From: Neofusicoccum parvum
Lineage: Eukaryota > Ascomycota > Dothideomycetes > Botryosphaeriales > Botryosphaeriaceae
Reading direction: 5' to 3'
Length of the DNA stretch: 64,000 nt
Assembly (NCBI GenBank): GCA_020912385.1
Contig: CP087213.1
Coordinates: forward strand, 2,356,001-2,420,000
Positions 1-11,801 of the stretch are shown piece by piece. The notes below the pieces were generated by a model that was not told where the DNA came from, ran no database searches, and saw only the letters and a program-made list of their open reading frames with translations. The number at the start of each line of letters is the position of its first letter. Positions within the stretch are counted from its first letter, which is position 1. The translations under genes and the position numbers were made by a program.

Positions 1-1536
1 TCACCGTACATCTACGTCTAGACGAATGCTTCAGTCTTGTAATACCTATTTAAATTATCTCATATTCCTCTGATATTCCAAAGCAACCTTGATTATGTCC
101 TTTCTCCCTAATACTCTGCAAGATAGCTGAATCATTTCCCGCTAGATCAATAGGTTGGTCTGTGAGCAGCTGAAATATTTTTGGGAACTTCGGAATTTGG
201 CGAGGTCGATAGCGCATTGGAATCCAGCAGCAGAGTAGAATCACGAGGCCACCAAACACTGGCGAAGTATGCTAGTAAAGAAATCGAACCGATCGCGGTC
301 TGCCAAGAGGTGGGAGCCATCCCCAGAAGTCCTCCGTTTTTCCTGTGGGCTAAAAGCAAGCGATGCCACTGCCGACAGCTGCATTGAGATTAATGATTGA
401 AGGTGAGGATGGTTTCGAAGTAGTAGGCTTACGGCGGCGAGGATGGGTGGTGATGAAGTGGTGTTTCTGTGGCTGGCCCAGCAGATTGGGAAGGTAGAGA
501 GGGAGGTGGTGAAGGAATGGACAGCTAAGCTTGTTCAGGTAGTGGAGAGAAGTAATATGGGGCCGGATAGGAAGGCAGTGGGATCGAAAAAGTCCAACAG
601 GCAGAGAGTGGGCGGTCACATGAAGAGACGAGGCTCGAAGAAATTGCTGCTATGAGCACACCCGGAGAAGTGCACGGCCAGCGACATCAGAATCGCGGGG
701 CCACGCCGAGAAGACTGCCGATAGTTGGAGTCACGATGCAACGCGAGGGCCATATGTATCCCACCGCTTCCCTTTCGATGCTTATGACTCCGTTCTTTGT
801 GTTGTTGGTGGCACAGGAATCACTAGTGCCCTCTCATTGGCCGAGAGCTTTTCGCTCTTTAGTTAGTCTACGAGGGAGTCCCCCGCCCAATGGGTCGGAA
901 TGTAACATGTCAGAGCGGCTTGAAATCGTTTGAAGCATCTGATTGACTTTAAGGGTAGGTTTTAGCCGACTCCTGCATTGAAGGCGGCCACAACTGACGT
1001 CACCGCAGCCGGTCTGGCCCGAGCTGCCACAGCGAATGTCGCCATCTCGTTCGCCAAACATCTCACCGGGCCACAGAGACAGCGTCTGGAATTAATTGTG
1101 ATTGCTGAGAATTTCCTGGCGGGCTGCGGGGAGGCCGATAAGACCGAAGCGCACGCAAGCGGCGGTCCGACGTGGGTCTACTTCTCCGGCCCGACGAGCA
1201 TCATGGCCTTCGGAGAGAGTGCTTGCGTGTGCTTACACCAAGGCCGTCCGAGATCGCCTTACTGCGCGCTGGATTGGCATTGCGCCAAGGGGGATGTGCG
1301 ACGCGCGCCTCGGCATGTCCGAAGTCGTCCTCTCGGATATGGTGAGCGAGGCTCGGTGAACGGTCTTTTCGGACATAAGTGCTCCCTCTAGTGCCTCCTG
1401 GCTACGGAACGTTGCCCCACCATCCGATTGCTATATAGCTGGTTGCGTCAGCCGCAAATTTTAAATTCTGCTTGCTGTAGACGTTGCTATCCTTGATACT
1501 TAGAGTATCTTTTTCCAATGCTCGTTCGGCGGCAAA
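1..1536. other. No convincing gene; upstream region of the first transporter
   Basis: I find no recognisable protein here. The open frames are short, overlap on both strands and show no family motif. The last few hundred bases are the presumed promoter and leader of the MFS gene that starts at 1537. Several CGG/CCG triplets lie between 1130 and 1375, which is compatible with Zn2Cys6 regulator binding but far from proof. Confidence 0.4.
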
Positions 1537-3559
1537 ATGGGATCCAATGCTAATGTCAACCCTCGGGAATCGCCCGAGATCACGGGGCAGCCCGAAATCG
1601 GCAGTCAGGATGTACAACATGAAGATGCCGACCTTGAGAAGAATGCCGCTGGCGCAGAAGATCCCGTTGGGTCTCGCGCAAGAGATCAACCAGAAATTGT
1701 AAGTGATTTGACGGCTAATACATGTGCCGCGCTTCTCTTCAAGCCATTTCCATGTCCGCCTTCCATTGCATCATCTATTGTCCTGAAATGTGACACTTGC
1801 CAAGTATGCCGCCTTACCATCGGCACACTGGTTTTACGTGGCGTTCAAGAGTTTGGTTCCCACCTGTCAGTGCTACGGACTAGATATTTACTTGAGGTCG
1901 CATTTGCAACCCAGCAATTGCTGCGATTGTGTACCTAATGTCTCGATGGATGAGCTGGAAATCTGTACTGGAAGGTCAATCTTGCCTCCAAAATCATATG
2001 GATCAATATCTGGTAGAGGTCGTTTAGGGCTTGGGTTCATCTTCCAGTCGTCCCCACTACTTCTGCACTGTTTTCCAAGTACATGCTTCCAGGTATACGT
2101 GCTGACTTGATACCTCAGGTTGGATGGGATGGACCAGATGACCCAACAAATCCCAAGAACTGGCCTCTCTGGAGGAAATGGACAGTCACTCTGCTGACCT
2201 CGTTGGGCGGGCTCGTCACTCTGATGTCGGGAGCAATGATTGCTCCGGCCCTCTCTCACATCAGCAGGCATCTCCATATCACACCAGAAGACACTCAGAT
2301 TGCTCTGTCCATTTTCATTCTCGCCTTTGCCTTTGGCCCTCTCATCCTGTCGCCTTGCACCGAGGTTTTCGGCAGGAAGCCCGTCTGGATAGCCAGTAGC
2401 ACATGCTACGTTATCTGGAACGTCATCTGCGGGTTCTCTACCAAACGGGGAACCCTCATTGCTTCAAGATTCTTCTCGGGATTCGGAGCCAGCGCTCAAT
2501 TTGCGGTAAGACTGTACTTCCATCGATCTCCTCTGCGCCGGCAACTGACCCGGAGACTCACAGATCTCATTCCCCGTCCTGAGTGACTGCTGGAAACCCG
2601 AGCAGAGAGGCAAATCTTTCGCGCTCGCCACCTTTATTCCTCTACTTGGCCCTGCTATCGGGCCCATTGTTGGTGGTGTCATCACCGAAAACATTGGATG
2701 GCGATGGATCTTCTGGGTTCTTGCTGTCTTCGATGCCTTCCTCATCCTCCTGACTTTCGTTTTCTTCCGCGAGACACACGGGCAGACCATCCTCAAGAAG
2801 AAAGCAAAGAAGCTCCGCCAGCAGACTGGCCGCAACTACCGCGCTGAGTTCGAGGCGACCAGCCCCTCCCTGGCGCACCGCCTGAAAGTCGGACTCACCC
2901 GGCCGTACCGGCTCCTCATCTCGCAGCCCATCCTCCAGCTGCTCTCGCTCCTCCTCGCCTACAACTTCGGCATCCTCTACATCGTGCTCTCGACCTTCGC
3001 CACCATGTGGATCAACCGCTACAACCAGTCCACCGCCACCAGCGGCCTCAACTACCTCGCGCTCGTCATCGGCTACACCATCGCGGCGCAGATCGGGGGC
3101 CCGGCCACCGACCGCATCTGGGCGCACATGAAGCAGAAGCACCACGGGCACACTTCGCCGGAGTACCGGGTGCCGCTGATGGTGCCGGGGGTGCTGCTGA
3201 TCCCGGCCGGGCTGGTGTGGTACGGCTGGTCGGTGCAGTACCGGCTGCACTGGGCCATGCCGGACGTCGGCATCGGCCTCTTCGGCTGCGGCAACATCCT
3301 CGCCACCCAGGCCATGCAGGCGTACGTCATGGACGCCTTCGCCGACCACACCGCCTCCGCCTCCGCCGCCAGCCAGTTCCTGCGCAACCTGTTCGCCTTC
3401 GCCTTCCCCATCTTCGCCCCCCGCATGTACGACTCGCTGCAGTTCGGCTGGGGGAACAGCCTGCTGGCGTTCATGTTCCTGGCTATGGGCGTGCCCGGCC
3501 CGTTTGTGTTGTGGAAGTGGGGGGCGAAGTTGAGGGAGATGGGGAAGCCGCAGCAGTGA
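1537..3559 (+). CDS. DHA1-type MFS drug/H+ antiporter
   Basis: Exons 1537-1698, 2119-2505 and 2564-3559 join in frame to a 514-residue protein. This is a plasma-membrane transporter of the DHA1 (Flr1/Tpo-like) group, expected to export drugs, polyamines or secondary metabolites by proton antiport. The charged N-terminal tail of about 54 residues ends in the hallmark WDGPDDPTNPKNW just before the first helix. EVFGRKPVW is the signature A loop between helices 2 and 3, SRFFSGFGAS marks helix 4, and ETHGQTILKKKAKKL starts the central loop. The C-terminal half (helices 7-12) is in one exon. The start ATG is in the context AAAATGG. Intron 1, at 420 nt, is unusually long for this genome, so a missed small exon or an alternative start at 2083 is possible; intron 2 is 58 nt. 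Substrate is unknown. Confidence 0.88.
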
Positions 3560-6500
3560 GAGGAGAGGGGGTGAGGTGAGATACTGGCAGGCGGATCAAA
3601 TTGTCCAAGTATAATTGGTGCGGATTTCTCTTCATGACGGCTTGAGATAATGATAAGATCATAGAGAAGAGCGGTTTCGAGCATACCCGCTCTAGGGCAC
3701 GGTCGTTAGACATCGTATGTAGAGACGAATGAGATACATTTCAACACTTCAAACCCAACCGCGAAGAAGTCGTCGGCTTTCCACATCAAGACAGCCACTA
3801 CATTGCTTAAACCCGTCGGACATGCTGATTAACAGCCTCTTAATCCCGTCCGGCGCGTCAGACAGCAGTAGTCAGGGGAAGCGAGGACTGCACTGCCAAA
3901 GCTGCAGGATCGTAGATCCGGATTCGCGGAATGGCTCCCGAAGCGGGCAAAACGGCCGCTGTCGGAAAATCCGCAGGCGGACGCACACGCCCCAGCCCAC
4001 CAGCTCCCAAACGCGTGCGTCCGGCGTCCATCCAAGAAACCAATATATCGACGTCTCTCCAATCAATCCTTCAGGCCACCCGGTCCCGGCCTGCGATCTC
4101 CGCCGGCCGCTCGCAATTCCCCCTCCCCGGCCCTGCGAGCATGCGACTCCCCTGCTCTTCCTCGTTTTTTCCTTCGTGCCTGGCTCTCGCTTCTGCGCGA
4201 GTCATCGCGGACGTCTTGCGCGCGGGTGGCTGCGGAAACATCTCCATCGCGACTCATGGGCCGGCGGTGCACGAGTGCGCCGTTCGGCAAACGGTTATTT
4301 GAGTTGGGCTGAGCGGTCCACCCACCCCGGTCGCAGGGCGACCTGGTGACGCGCCGAGATGCCGGGGTGGGCGGTGGCAGCAGCACAGCGGCAGCAGCGA
4401 GGCCCAAGACATGGGCGGGACCCGGCGCCTCCGAAGGCTATTTCGAGAGGACGAGGGCGGCAGATGGAGGCAACAGCAGCGGGCAGGTTGTGGCAGAAAT
4501 CTGGATGCAGGGCGGCCGTTGCGGCGGGAAAAGGAGGCTGACGGGGCCAGACTGGGCTGCTGGTTTGACCTTAACACGAGCGCTATAGGCAGATATATTG
4601 GTCAATACACTAACATCCTCATCCTCTGTGGATCAGGAATGCAGGAGAACTGGATGTGGAGGCGGTCGTGGGGCGGCAACCGTGCGTGACCCCGTGTCGA
4701 GAGAGAGCCGTCACCAGGCGCGCAGACTGCGGTTACGCGCGAAAGCAAGTCCGGGTGGGTTGAGGGTTGGGCTGCGGGTAGAGTGTGGCAAGGAAAACTC
4801 AAAAGTTTAATGTTATAGGCTGCGCTGTGTACCTGGCTGAGTCAGTGTTGGTGCAGGCACCCGTGCCGGGATTCGCTGTCTCGTGGAAGCTGGAGAAGAT
4901 CCTCACTTCCACACCTGGAGCCGCCGGGTGTGGGTGGAACCTGCGCTGCAGGTGAGCGGCGTCGTTCTCCACCAAGCACCACCACAGCGCATTGTGGGAC
5001 GGCTCTGCTGAGCTCCTTTTCCCACACGCGCTGTACCCACTTGCATCCATCACCACTCGTACGATTTTCGTCAGATCGCCCAGGGGCCAGGTAAGAATAG
5101 ACCCTGGTGCTGCCCGGCACTCTCACCAAGGAGACCAGCACTGAGGGCCGCCGCACTGATGTTCCTCGTGGTGGATCTGTGATCGCTGGTGTATGGAAGA
5201 ACGGCCCAGCACTGCGGCAGTGCATGGCTGATCTCGGTGTTCCCTTGCGCCTGAGAACTCGTATTGTGCGTTACCCCGGTCTCCGCGTTCTTCCACGCCC
5301 TGGTCTGGGGACACGCCAACACGTTCAAGATCCGCGCTGATCGACGACAAACAGCTTTTGTGAGTGATAACGGGTGCGCTGAGCTGGCGTCAAGCCTGGC
5401 GCAATGGGACCAAAATGAAGAGTCCTAGCGTCGCGCCACGTGAGTGAAACCCGTTTTCGCCGTTGGTGGGTTTGACTCGCTCGTTGGAACGGAAAAACTT
5501 TGAACGGTGATTGAGCTAATGGTGGAGCATGGCGATTATAAAATCCGGCGGCTGACGGGGAGGTTGCCTGGTACTTTAAAGTGGGATTTTCAGAGTATGT
5601 CATCGACGAAGGTAGTTGTTACTATGAGGACTTGTAAGTTGTCCTAGTCATGTCGAGGAGGCTTCATACATACAGGATTTGTCGATGCATTTAACAACTT
5701 GGAAATGTACTTGTCATTAGATTTGGCGCAAAAGATGTCCGCAGAAAGATGAATGTAAAGATAGATGTGCACCTATCGGAAAATGCTGATGCAGAAATGA
5801 CGTGGCATGCTGTGTCGGAATCCTCCCGCATGGATGCACGTTGCACAAGCTCAATGAGCCATACTTGCAGATGCTAAGATGCGTGGCATGGTGATAGCTC
5901 CGACCGGAAGGCTGCCGAGAATCCCCGTGCATTGTCTTCACGACAACTACCCGGTGCTCTATAGAATGTTCTACAGCAAATCGATTACCCCTGGAAGTCG
6001 TGCGAAGTACTATCACCTCGTTTACTTACCCGTTCCCGGGCAGCCATCCACACAAGCGCCTCTGACTGTTCCTTTGTTCATGCTGCTTGATGCTCAGCAC
6101 AGCCACTCGACGACCCCACCGCACACCCAAAACGTCTTCGTGCATGGCTTCATGAATCGCTTAGATTTCAGTTGCGACTGCCCATCGGAAAGCGGATCAG
6201 TACACACAATGGGAACTCGGACTTCCGACGGTCAGCACTTGCAGAATCAGGAAGTGCTTACCAAGCTTTAATATGGGTAGCCTGTGTTCTGGACTCGGCA
6301 CACGAATAAGTTGACGTGGCTGAACAATGAACCGGTGAACGACTGTCACAGGATTCGGCAATGAGAGTATGTGATCACTGCGCCTCAAGAAGCCGGCGTC
6401 AGGGCTGAACAAGATGAAGCTCCTGCAGCCCCCTCCCTGTTCATCGGACCGTCTGGTGTGTAGAGAACGGGACTTCAGCGCAGAATACCAGAATGCTCTC

Positions 6501-7510
6501 TGCGGACAGCTTGGACGAGAGGATCATATTTCGGGACACAATCCGCGCCAACGCCAACCGCAGCGGCACCACCCGGCGGTGCTACGGGGACTCCTGCCGG
6601 GCTCTGTGGCTGTACGCCCGGCGGCTATCCGCAAATAACGGCGTGCGTCCAACCACATGACGCGCGCGACTCAGCCTTATCAACAGCCCCGATCGTCGAT
6701 GGGGTTTAAGTGACAGGATTCGACGAAGCGAGTGACGAGCATTGATGTGTGGAGCGCGCTCGGCGTGATTTCGCAATCGTCGGACCCCGGGCCCGCTTCC
6801 GCCAAGTACGAGTGCAGGGGCTTTTCAGCGGTGTGAGTATCACAGGCTGCCTCTTCATGCGCGGCAAGAGAGCGCTGGGCGGTTGAGCCGCAGTGAAAAA
6901 ATGCTCCAACAGGCAGGCCGGCGCCGATCTCGGATCTCGCGCGGTCACGATCTGGCCCGTCTGCGGGCCCGGGATCCCTACGGCTCTCCCGATTCCCGAT
7001 AGCGACACAGATCTCCGCGGTCGCTGACTCTCGAGATGTTGAGCGGAGCCCGTGGGACGCAGAGCTTGAAGCTTGGCGGGCGCGGATTGCCTCTTGCAGC
7101 GGATGCCTCGCGTCGGGTTCGAGCAGCGGTTTCACAGCCCGGAAGATAGCGAGAACCCCTGGCGCTGGCTGCCAGATTGCAGATCAGCCGCGTTATTCGG
7201 TAAGTCGACAGATCCTGCTCGGCTATTCGAACCGTTCAGCTTGCGGGGAACCGGCATGCGGCTGCGCGTCGAAGCCATCCGAGAGTGTACGAGCGCCACG
7301 GCCAGCGCCCAGCCCAGCCCCTCGATGCGGAAAGCTCCCCAGCGCGCTAAATGATATCCGCGACGCCCGCGCCAACCCAATTCACCCAGTGCCTTTCTTC
7401 AACTTCTATAAAACCATGGCTCCGCTGTGATGCCTGTCACTGCGCTCCGTTTCCCGGACCGGCCCCTTGCCCACCGCCCTTCTGGTCCTCCCCTCCGCCT
7501 GCCCTCCGAG
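3560..7510. other. 4-kb stretch without a recognisable gene
   Basis: The open frames here (for example 3729-4349 and 5879-6271 on the plus strand) are short, compositionally odd, lack signal peptides or domain motifs, and cannot be joined by plausible introns into a known family. I see no transposase, reverse transcriptase or terminal repeats. Base composition is mixed, with GC-rich patches near 4050-4550 and 6880-7010. The right end holds the presumed promoter of the membrane protein gene. Confidence 0.45.
7407..7414 (+). promoter_or_regulatory. TATA box of the seven-helix protein gene
   Basis: TATAAAAC lies 97 nt upstream of the chosen ATG at 7511. A short ATG frame at 7416 begins only 2 nt after the box and so should lie upstream of the transcript start. 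This position supports 7511 as the translation start. Confidence 0.45.
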
Positions 7511-9009
7511 ATGGCTGGGACACTCGAATGGCCGATGATGCGGGCAAGAGCAGCGGACGCTCCCGCGGACTTCACCCCTGCGGAAATCCCGTTCGCTGGG
7601 AAAGTCATATCTGTGGGTCGGCCGCGAAGCATTCGTCAGGGGCCCGTTGCTAACCCGGCTGCAGATGCTCATGTCGCTGGTGACGCTCTGCGTGCTGTCC
7701 ATCTGCATCACCCGGCGGGTGCAGCGCATCCGACAGTGGTCGGCGTTGCCTCTCGCCGCCTGGCTCATCGTCATCATCTACGTCGACTCTTTCCTTTTCG
7801 TTTTCGTCACGGCACTGTTCAAGGACATTGGCCTCAACAACAACCCTGAGATCTGCGAGGGTGCCATCCTGCTGTGTCTGATTTGTTACATGACCACGAA
7901 GATTTTCATCTACCTCTTTCTTGTCGAAAAAGCTGTAAGTTCGACGCAGGGCGGCGGAGTCGTTGCAGGATCTCACCCGGAGTCAAATAGTACATCGTTC
8001 GCGGGAGCAATAAATCCAGATTCACCGACAAGCTCTACCTCTTCAACTGCTGTTTCATGATGCTCCCCTACGCCATCGTTGTGATTCTGAACTTTGTCTG
8101 GTAAGAACACTTGATTGACCAGCCGGGACCAGGGCTAACCGCAGGACAGGAGAATATCTTACATCAACAACGGAGGAACGTGCATCATCGGAATGGAGAA
8201 GCGGGCCATGCTGCCGCTCATCATCTTCGACGTTGCCGTCAACGTATATCTTACCATTCTCTTCATCGTGCCCCTGAGGAAGCTCTACTCCTACAAGAAC
8301 AACTCAAACACGATGCTCCACACCATGGCTTTCCGCACTTTCATCGGCAGCTGCGCAACTCTCACCTCCAGTGTTGCGAACCTGACGGTGCTCATGGTCC
8401 TCAACGGCGAACCCGGCTGGGTCTGCCTCATGTGCTGTAACGCTGACAGTGAGTGTCCCGGCTTGAGGTTTCCCATCGCAACATGACGCGTGAAGTGTGA
8501 TGACAACTGACTTTCATTCTTCGGAAACAGTCCTGTTCTCCGTTCTGATTCTCCACTGGGTCACTTCGGGCGACAAGACCGGCCAGACCACCAACGACAG
8601 CTTCAGCCGCGACGGCTTTCCATCGAACCCCGACGGATCGCGCACAAGATCACGCAACACGTCGAAGAACAAGAGCAAGACGGGAAAGAACGGGTCGGAG
8701 ATTGGCACGGAGACCATCATCTCGCGCCACTACGCCGCCGCGGCTGCGACGGAGGTGGGCCAGGACTGGCCGGACGCAATCAAAGCCGACATCAACGCGT
8801 CGTGTGTTCCCGCGGACCGCAACAGCGGCGAGGAAATCGCGATGAACAGGATAATGGTCACGCACGAGCGCACGATGGTCGTTGCAGAAGAGCGGAACGA
8901 GAGCGGGGACGACCTGAGCGAGACCACCGCTGGGACGAGTGGAGTGTATTATCACCGGGAAGGGAGCACGGATGGCATAGTAGACAGGGGCGCAGAGCAC
9001 GGGCACTAG
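7511..9009 (+). CDS. Conserved seven-helix membrane protein (orphan GPCR-like)
   Basis: Exons 7511-7612, 7665-7934, 7991-8100, 8150-8448 and 8531-9009 give 419 residues with every phase matching. Seven hydrophobic segments can be seen: one at the start of exon 2, PLAAWLIVIIYVDSFLFVF, the segment ending FIYLFLVEKA, LYLFNCCFMMLPYAIVVIL, MLPLIIFDVAVNVYLTILF, the segment around SVANLTVLMVL, and DILFSVLILHWVTS. They are followed by a hydrophilic tail of about 150 residues rich in Ser, Arg and Glu. A seven-helix core with a long polar C-terminus resembles a receptor, and I recall close relatives in many moulds annotated only as transmembrane protein, so conservation is likely but function is not known. 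The start at 7511 fits the TATA box; an in-frame GTG at 7427 is not used. It could also be a non-GPCR membrane protein. Confidence 0.85.
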
Positions 9010-9050
9010 ACGGTCACGAATTTCTTTATAGAGCGGGCGAGTGTGAGCTC

Positions 9051-9071
9051 GGCAGTCGGCAGTCGGCCGTC
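9051..9071. repeat. Short GGCAGTC tandem repeat
   Basis: Two GGCAGTC units followed by a diverged one (GGCCGTC) lie about 175 nt upstream of the lactonase ATG. The same unit recurs at 18643-18676. No longer similarity around the two copies was noticed. Confidence 0.5.
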
Positions 9072-9244
9072 AAAAGCATCATCCCAAGAGCCGAGAGTCA
9101 CTTCGTCCCACGGCCACCGAGCCTTCCGATCCCGCGACCGCGACGGTCCCCTGCGCATAAAGAGCCAGACACCTCCCGCCGTCGTCCAGGACCTGGCCCG
9201 AACCTCCTCTCCCCAGCCTCCGCGACGAACCCTCCCCCGACACC

Positions 9245-10153
9245 ATGGCCGCCGAACCGACCACCACCACCGTCACCTTCCTCACAACCGGCACCTGCCG
9301 CATCAAAACCGCCATGTACACGCAGCCCGCCACGCGCCCCGTCCCGCTCCGCCGCCTGCGCGCCGCCCTCTGCACGACGTGGACGGCGCCCCTCCCCATC
9401 GGCGCCTTCCTGATCGCCCACCCCTCCGGCCCCATCCTCTTCGACACGGGCGAGTCGCCGCTCTGCAACACGCCGGGCTACGTCCCCGCCTGGAACGTGC
9501 CCACCCGCACCTGGTCGCGCACCGCCATCGCCCCCGCCGACGGCATCGTCGCCCAGCTGCGCGCCCGCGGCGTCGACCCAAAGGAGCTGCAAGCCGTCGT
9601 CCTGAGCCACCTGCACCGCGACCACGCCGGCGGCCTGGAGGAGCTGGCGCGCGCCGCGCCCGACGTGCCGGTGTGGGTGGGCGCGGAGCATTGGGGGGCG
9701 TTTGGGCAGAGCCCGTGGAGGGCCGCGCTCGAGGGGTGTGTGCCCGGGCACTGGCCGCCGGGGTTCGCGCCGCGGCTGCTGGAGCGCGGCGGCGGCGCGG
9801 TCGGGCCGTGGGGGTGCGGGTACCCGCTGACGGAGGATGGGAGGGTGGTTGCGGTGGATACGCCGGGGCATGTGCCGGGGCATGTGTCGCTGGTGGTGAG
9901 GGGTGTGGATGGGGAGGGGGTCGAGACGACGTTTTTCCTGACGGGGGACGCGACGTATGGGATGGAGTTGTTGGATAGGGAGGAGACGGATGGGGTGAAT
10001 GATGATCCGGCGAGGGCGCTGGAGAGTGTGAGGATGATTAAGGAGTTTGCGAGGATGGAGGATGTTGTTGTGTTGCCCAGCCATGATAACGAGACGCCGC
10101 GATTGTTGGCTGAGAGGGTGGTGTATAAGCCGAAAGGGGAATCGAAAATGTAA
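9245..10153 (+). CDS. Metallo-beta-lactamase-fold lactonase, AHL-lactonase-like (AiiA/AttM type)
   Basis: A single exon of 302 residues starting in a strong CACCATGG context. The dinuclear-zinc motif HLHRDHAGG has H122, H124, D126 and H127; H209 or H213 (TPGHVPGH), D235 (TGDATYG) and H280 (LPSHDNE) complete the metal set. In AiiA-type N-acyl-homoserine lactonases the bridging Asp is followed three residues later by a Tyr that helps open the lactone; here that is D235-A-T-Y238. The segment DPARALESVRMIK after it also follows the AiiA layout. There is no signal peptide, so it should act in the cytosol. It probably opens a lactone ring; whether the substrate is a bacterial quorum signal, a mycotoxin lactone or a plant lactone cannot be told. 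It is tail-to-tail with the Dal5-type transporter (92 nt between the stops). GC content is high but like that of other exons here. Confidence 0.85.
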   Translation: MAAEPTTTTVTFLTTGTCRIKTAMYTQPATRPVPLRRLRAALCTTWTAPLPIGAFLIAHPSGPILFDTGESPLCNTPGYVPAWNVPTRTWSRTAIAPADGIVAQLRARGVDPKELQAVVLSHLHRDHAGGLEELARAAPDVPVWVGAEHWGAFGQSPWRAALEGCVPGHWPPGFAPRLLERGGGAVGPWGCGYPLTEDGRVVAVDTPGHVPGHVSLVVRGVDGEGVETTFFLTGDATYGMELLDREETDGVNDDPARALESVRMIKEFARMEDVVVLPSHDNETPRLLAERVVYKPKGESKM

Positions 10154-10245
10154 ATCACGGATTGCCGGAATAGGCTACATTCTGTATAGGGCCCTAAATC
10201 CAACGAAGCTTTAGGCTCGGCGATTCTGTAGCGATATGCACTAAT

Positions 10246-11801
10246 TTAGTAGGAAAAGAAGAAATCGGGGTGAGTGTTCCCAATCTCGTCCACAGTCTGC
10301 AGTCTCATCCGCTCCCCCTTCTCTGTGTACTGGTCCGTTCGTTTCCTCGCATTCAGAACTCTCAGATACAGTATCAGAAGCCCCGAGAACACGCCCGCCA
10401 TGCAAATCATCCCCAATGAGGACGCCAAGCCCTTTCGGTAGTACGGCGGGTCGTTGAACGCTTGGTTGCCGCCAATGCCAACGGACTGCGCCACAACATT
10501 GATCAGAGCGGCTGCACTGGCGCGGTATGTGTATCCGACGTTGCTGCTCGCCGTCCATGCGAGGCTAAGCACGCCTACGGGATAGGCGAAGGCGGCAACC
10601 AGGCACGTAGCCACCAGTCGGCCCGTATTGTTCGTGAGGCCCAGCAGCAGCGCGTAGCCGACGGCCGCCAGTGCGCAGTCTATGCAGATGACGATGCCGC
10701 GTTTCTGAAGCTTGTCTGACGACCAGCACGATCCGAGGATCCCCACGAACGCGGCCGCGTAGACGACCACGGCCATGAGTTGCGCATTGACTCCCTCGTA
10801 ACCCAGGCCTTCGAGGATGGCAGGAGTGAAGTTGGAGAGCGTTCCGGTGCAGAAGTGGGCGCCGGAGTCGATCATGGCCACCATCCAGAACTTGGGGTCC
10901 GCCAGCAGTTTGAAGATGAGCTTCGGCCTGATTTTACTGTCGCCGGTGTTGTGGGAAGCCCGGCTGCGCTGGAGCACCACTTCCTTCTCTTCGGCGGTGA
11001 AGCCCCATCGGATATTCTCTGGGGTTTGGGGGAGTAAGCCGAGAATGACGAAAGCCCAAGCAATGGGTACACATCCCTCAATCAGGAATATCCACTGCCA
11101 TGCGGACCATCCGTTCGCGCCGTCGAGATTCATCTGGATTGCGTAGGCGAGGAGACCGTTGAAGGAGCCTGCCAATGCAACCGTGGAGTAGATGATGGCG
11201 CCGCGAAGGGCCAGCTCATTGTAGCGATACCAAAACGACAGGTAGAGAATGGTGCCCTGGATGAATGCTTCTGCAGCACCAACGAGAGCCCTGATGACCA
11301 TGAGCGCAGTGTAACCATCCGCCTGAACGGTGCATGCCGTGATGACACCCCAGGCAACCATGGCACCAGCGAACTACGTTTGTGTTAGCTGTAGGCTTGA
11401 TTAAGCCAGTTCGGGGACAATACTTGAAGCGGTGGCCCGATCTTTCGCAGCAACAGGGTCCCGGGGAGCTGGAACAAAAGGTACCCGACCAGAAAGATAC
11501 TGGAGATATTTGAATACATGTTGGGTGTGAGATGAAGTTCCTCCTCCATACCAGCTACCTTGGCATTCGCCAGGTCAGAGCGTCCCTTTATGTCCAATTA
11601 GTGAAAGTCCCAGTAGGGAGAAGGCCGCTTTACCATTTGGGCCAAGAAGTAGACCGACGACAACAGCGGAAGGATTGCAAAATCGATCTTCCTCCTGACG
11701 CGAATCTCCATCGTACGTGTATCGCAGGTTGATTCCACGTCAAGCTTTTGGGTGGAATTGGCCGTGTCGCTCGCAAGTGGCTCAGTTACGGGACGTTCCA
11801 T
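10246..11801 (-). CDS. Dal5-type MFS anion transporter (allantoate permease family)
   Basis: Minus-strand exons 11634-11801, 11424-11585 and 10246-11373, all phase 0, give 485 residues. The family imports organic anions such as allantoate, nicotinate, pantothenate or other carboxylates with protons across the plasma membrane. RKIDFAILPLL before helix 1, NAKVAGMEEEL after it, the short loop LRKIGPPLQ and the helix 3-4 region MVAWGVITACTVQADGY follow the Dal5/Tna1 pattern. The two introns are 48 and 50 nt and sit at the usual places for these fungal transporters. Its start faces the AtuA-DUF4387 gene across about 540 bp, so the two may share control. The carboxylate substrate is unknown. Confidence 0.9.

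Noticed and set aside
3007..3579. Plus-strand frame overlapping the last transporter exon
   Set aside because: Arg/His/Pro-rich shadow in a GC-rich coding exon; the other frame has transmembrane helices.
3729..4349. Plus-strand frame of 206 residues
   Set aside because: Basic low-information composition, no domain, no promoter-like context, overlapped by equally long frames on the other strand.
7073..7110. A tRNA B-box-like sequence (GGGTTCGAGC)
   Set aside because: No matching A box or cloverleaf stems could be formed around it.
9098..10084. Long minus-strand frame of 328 residues opposite the lactonase
   Set aside because: It is a shadow: rich in Arg, Pro and Gly, without motifs, while the plus-strand frame has a complete metal site.
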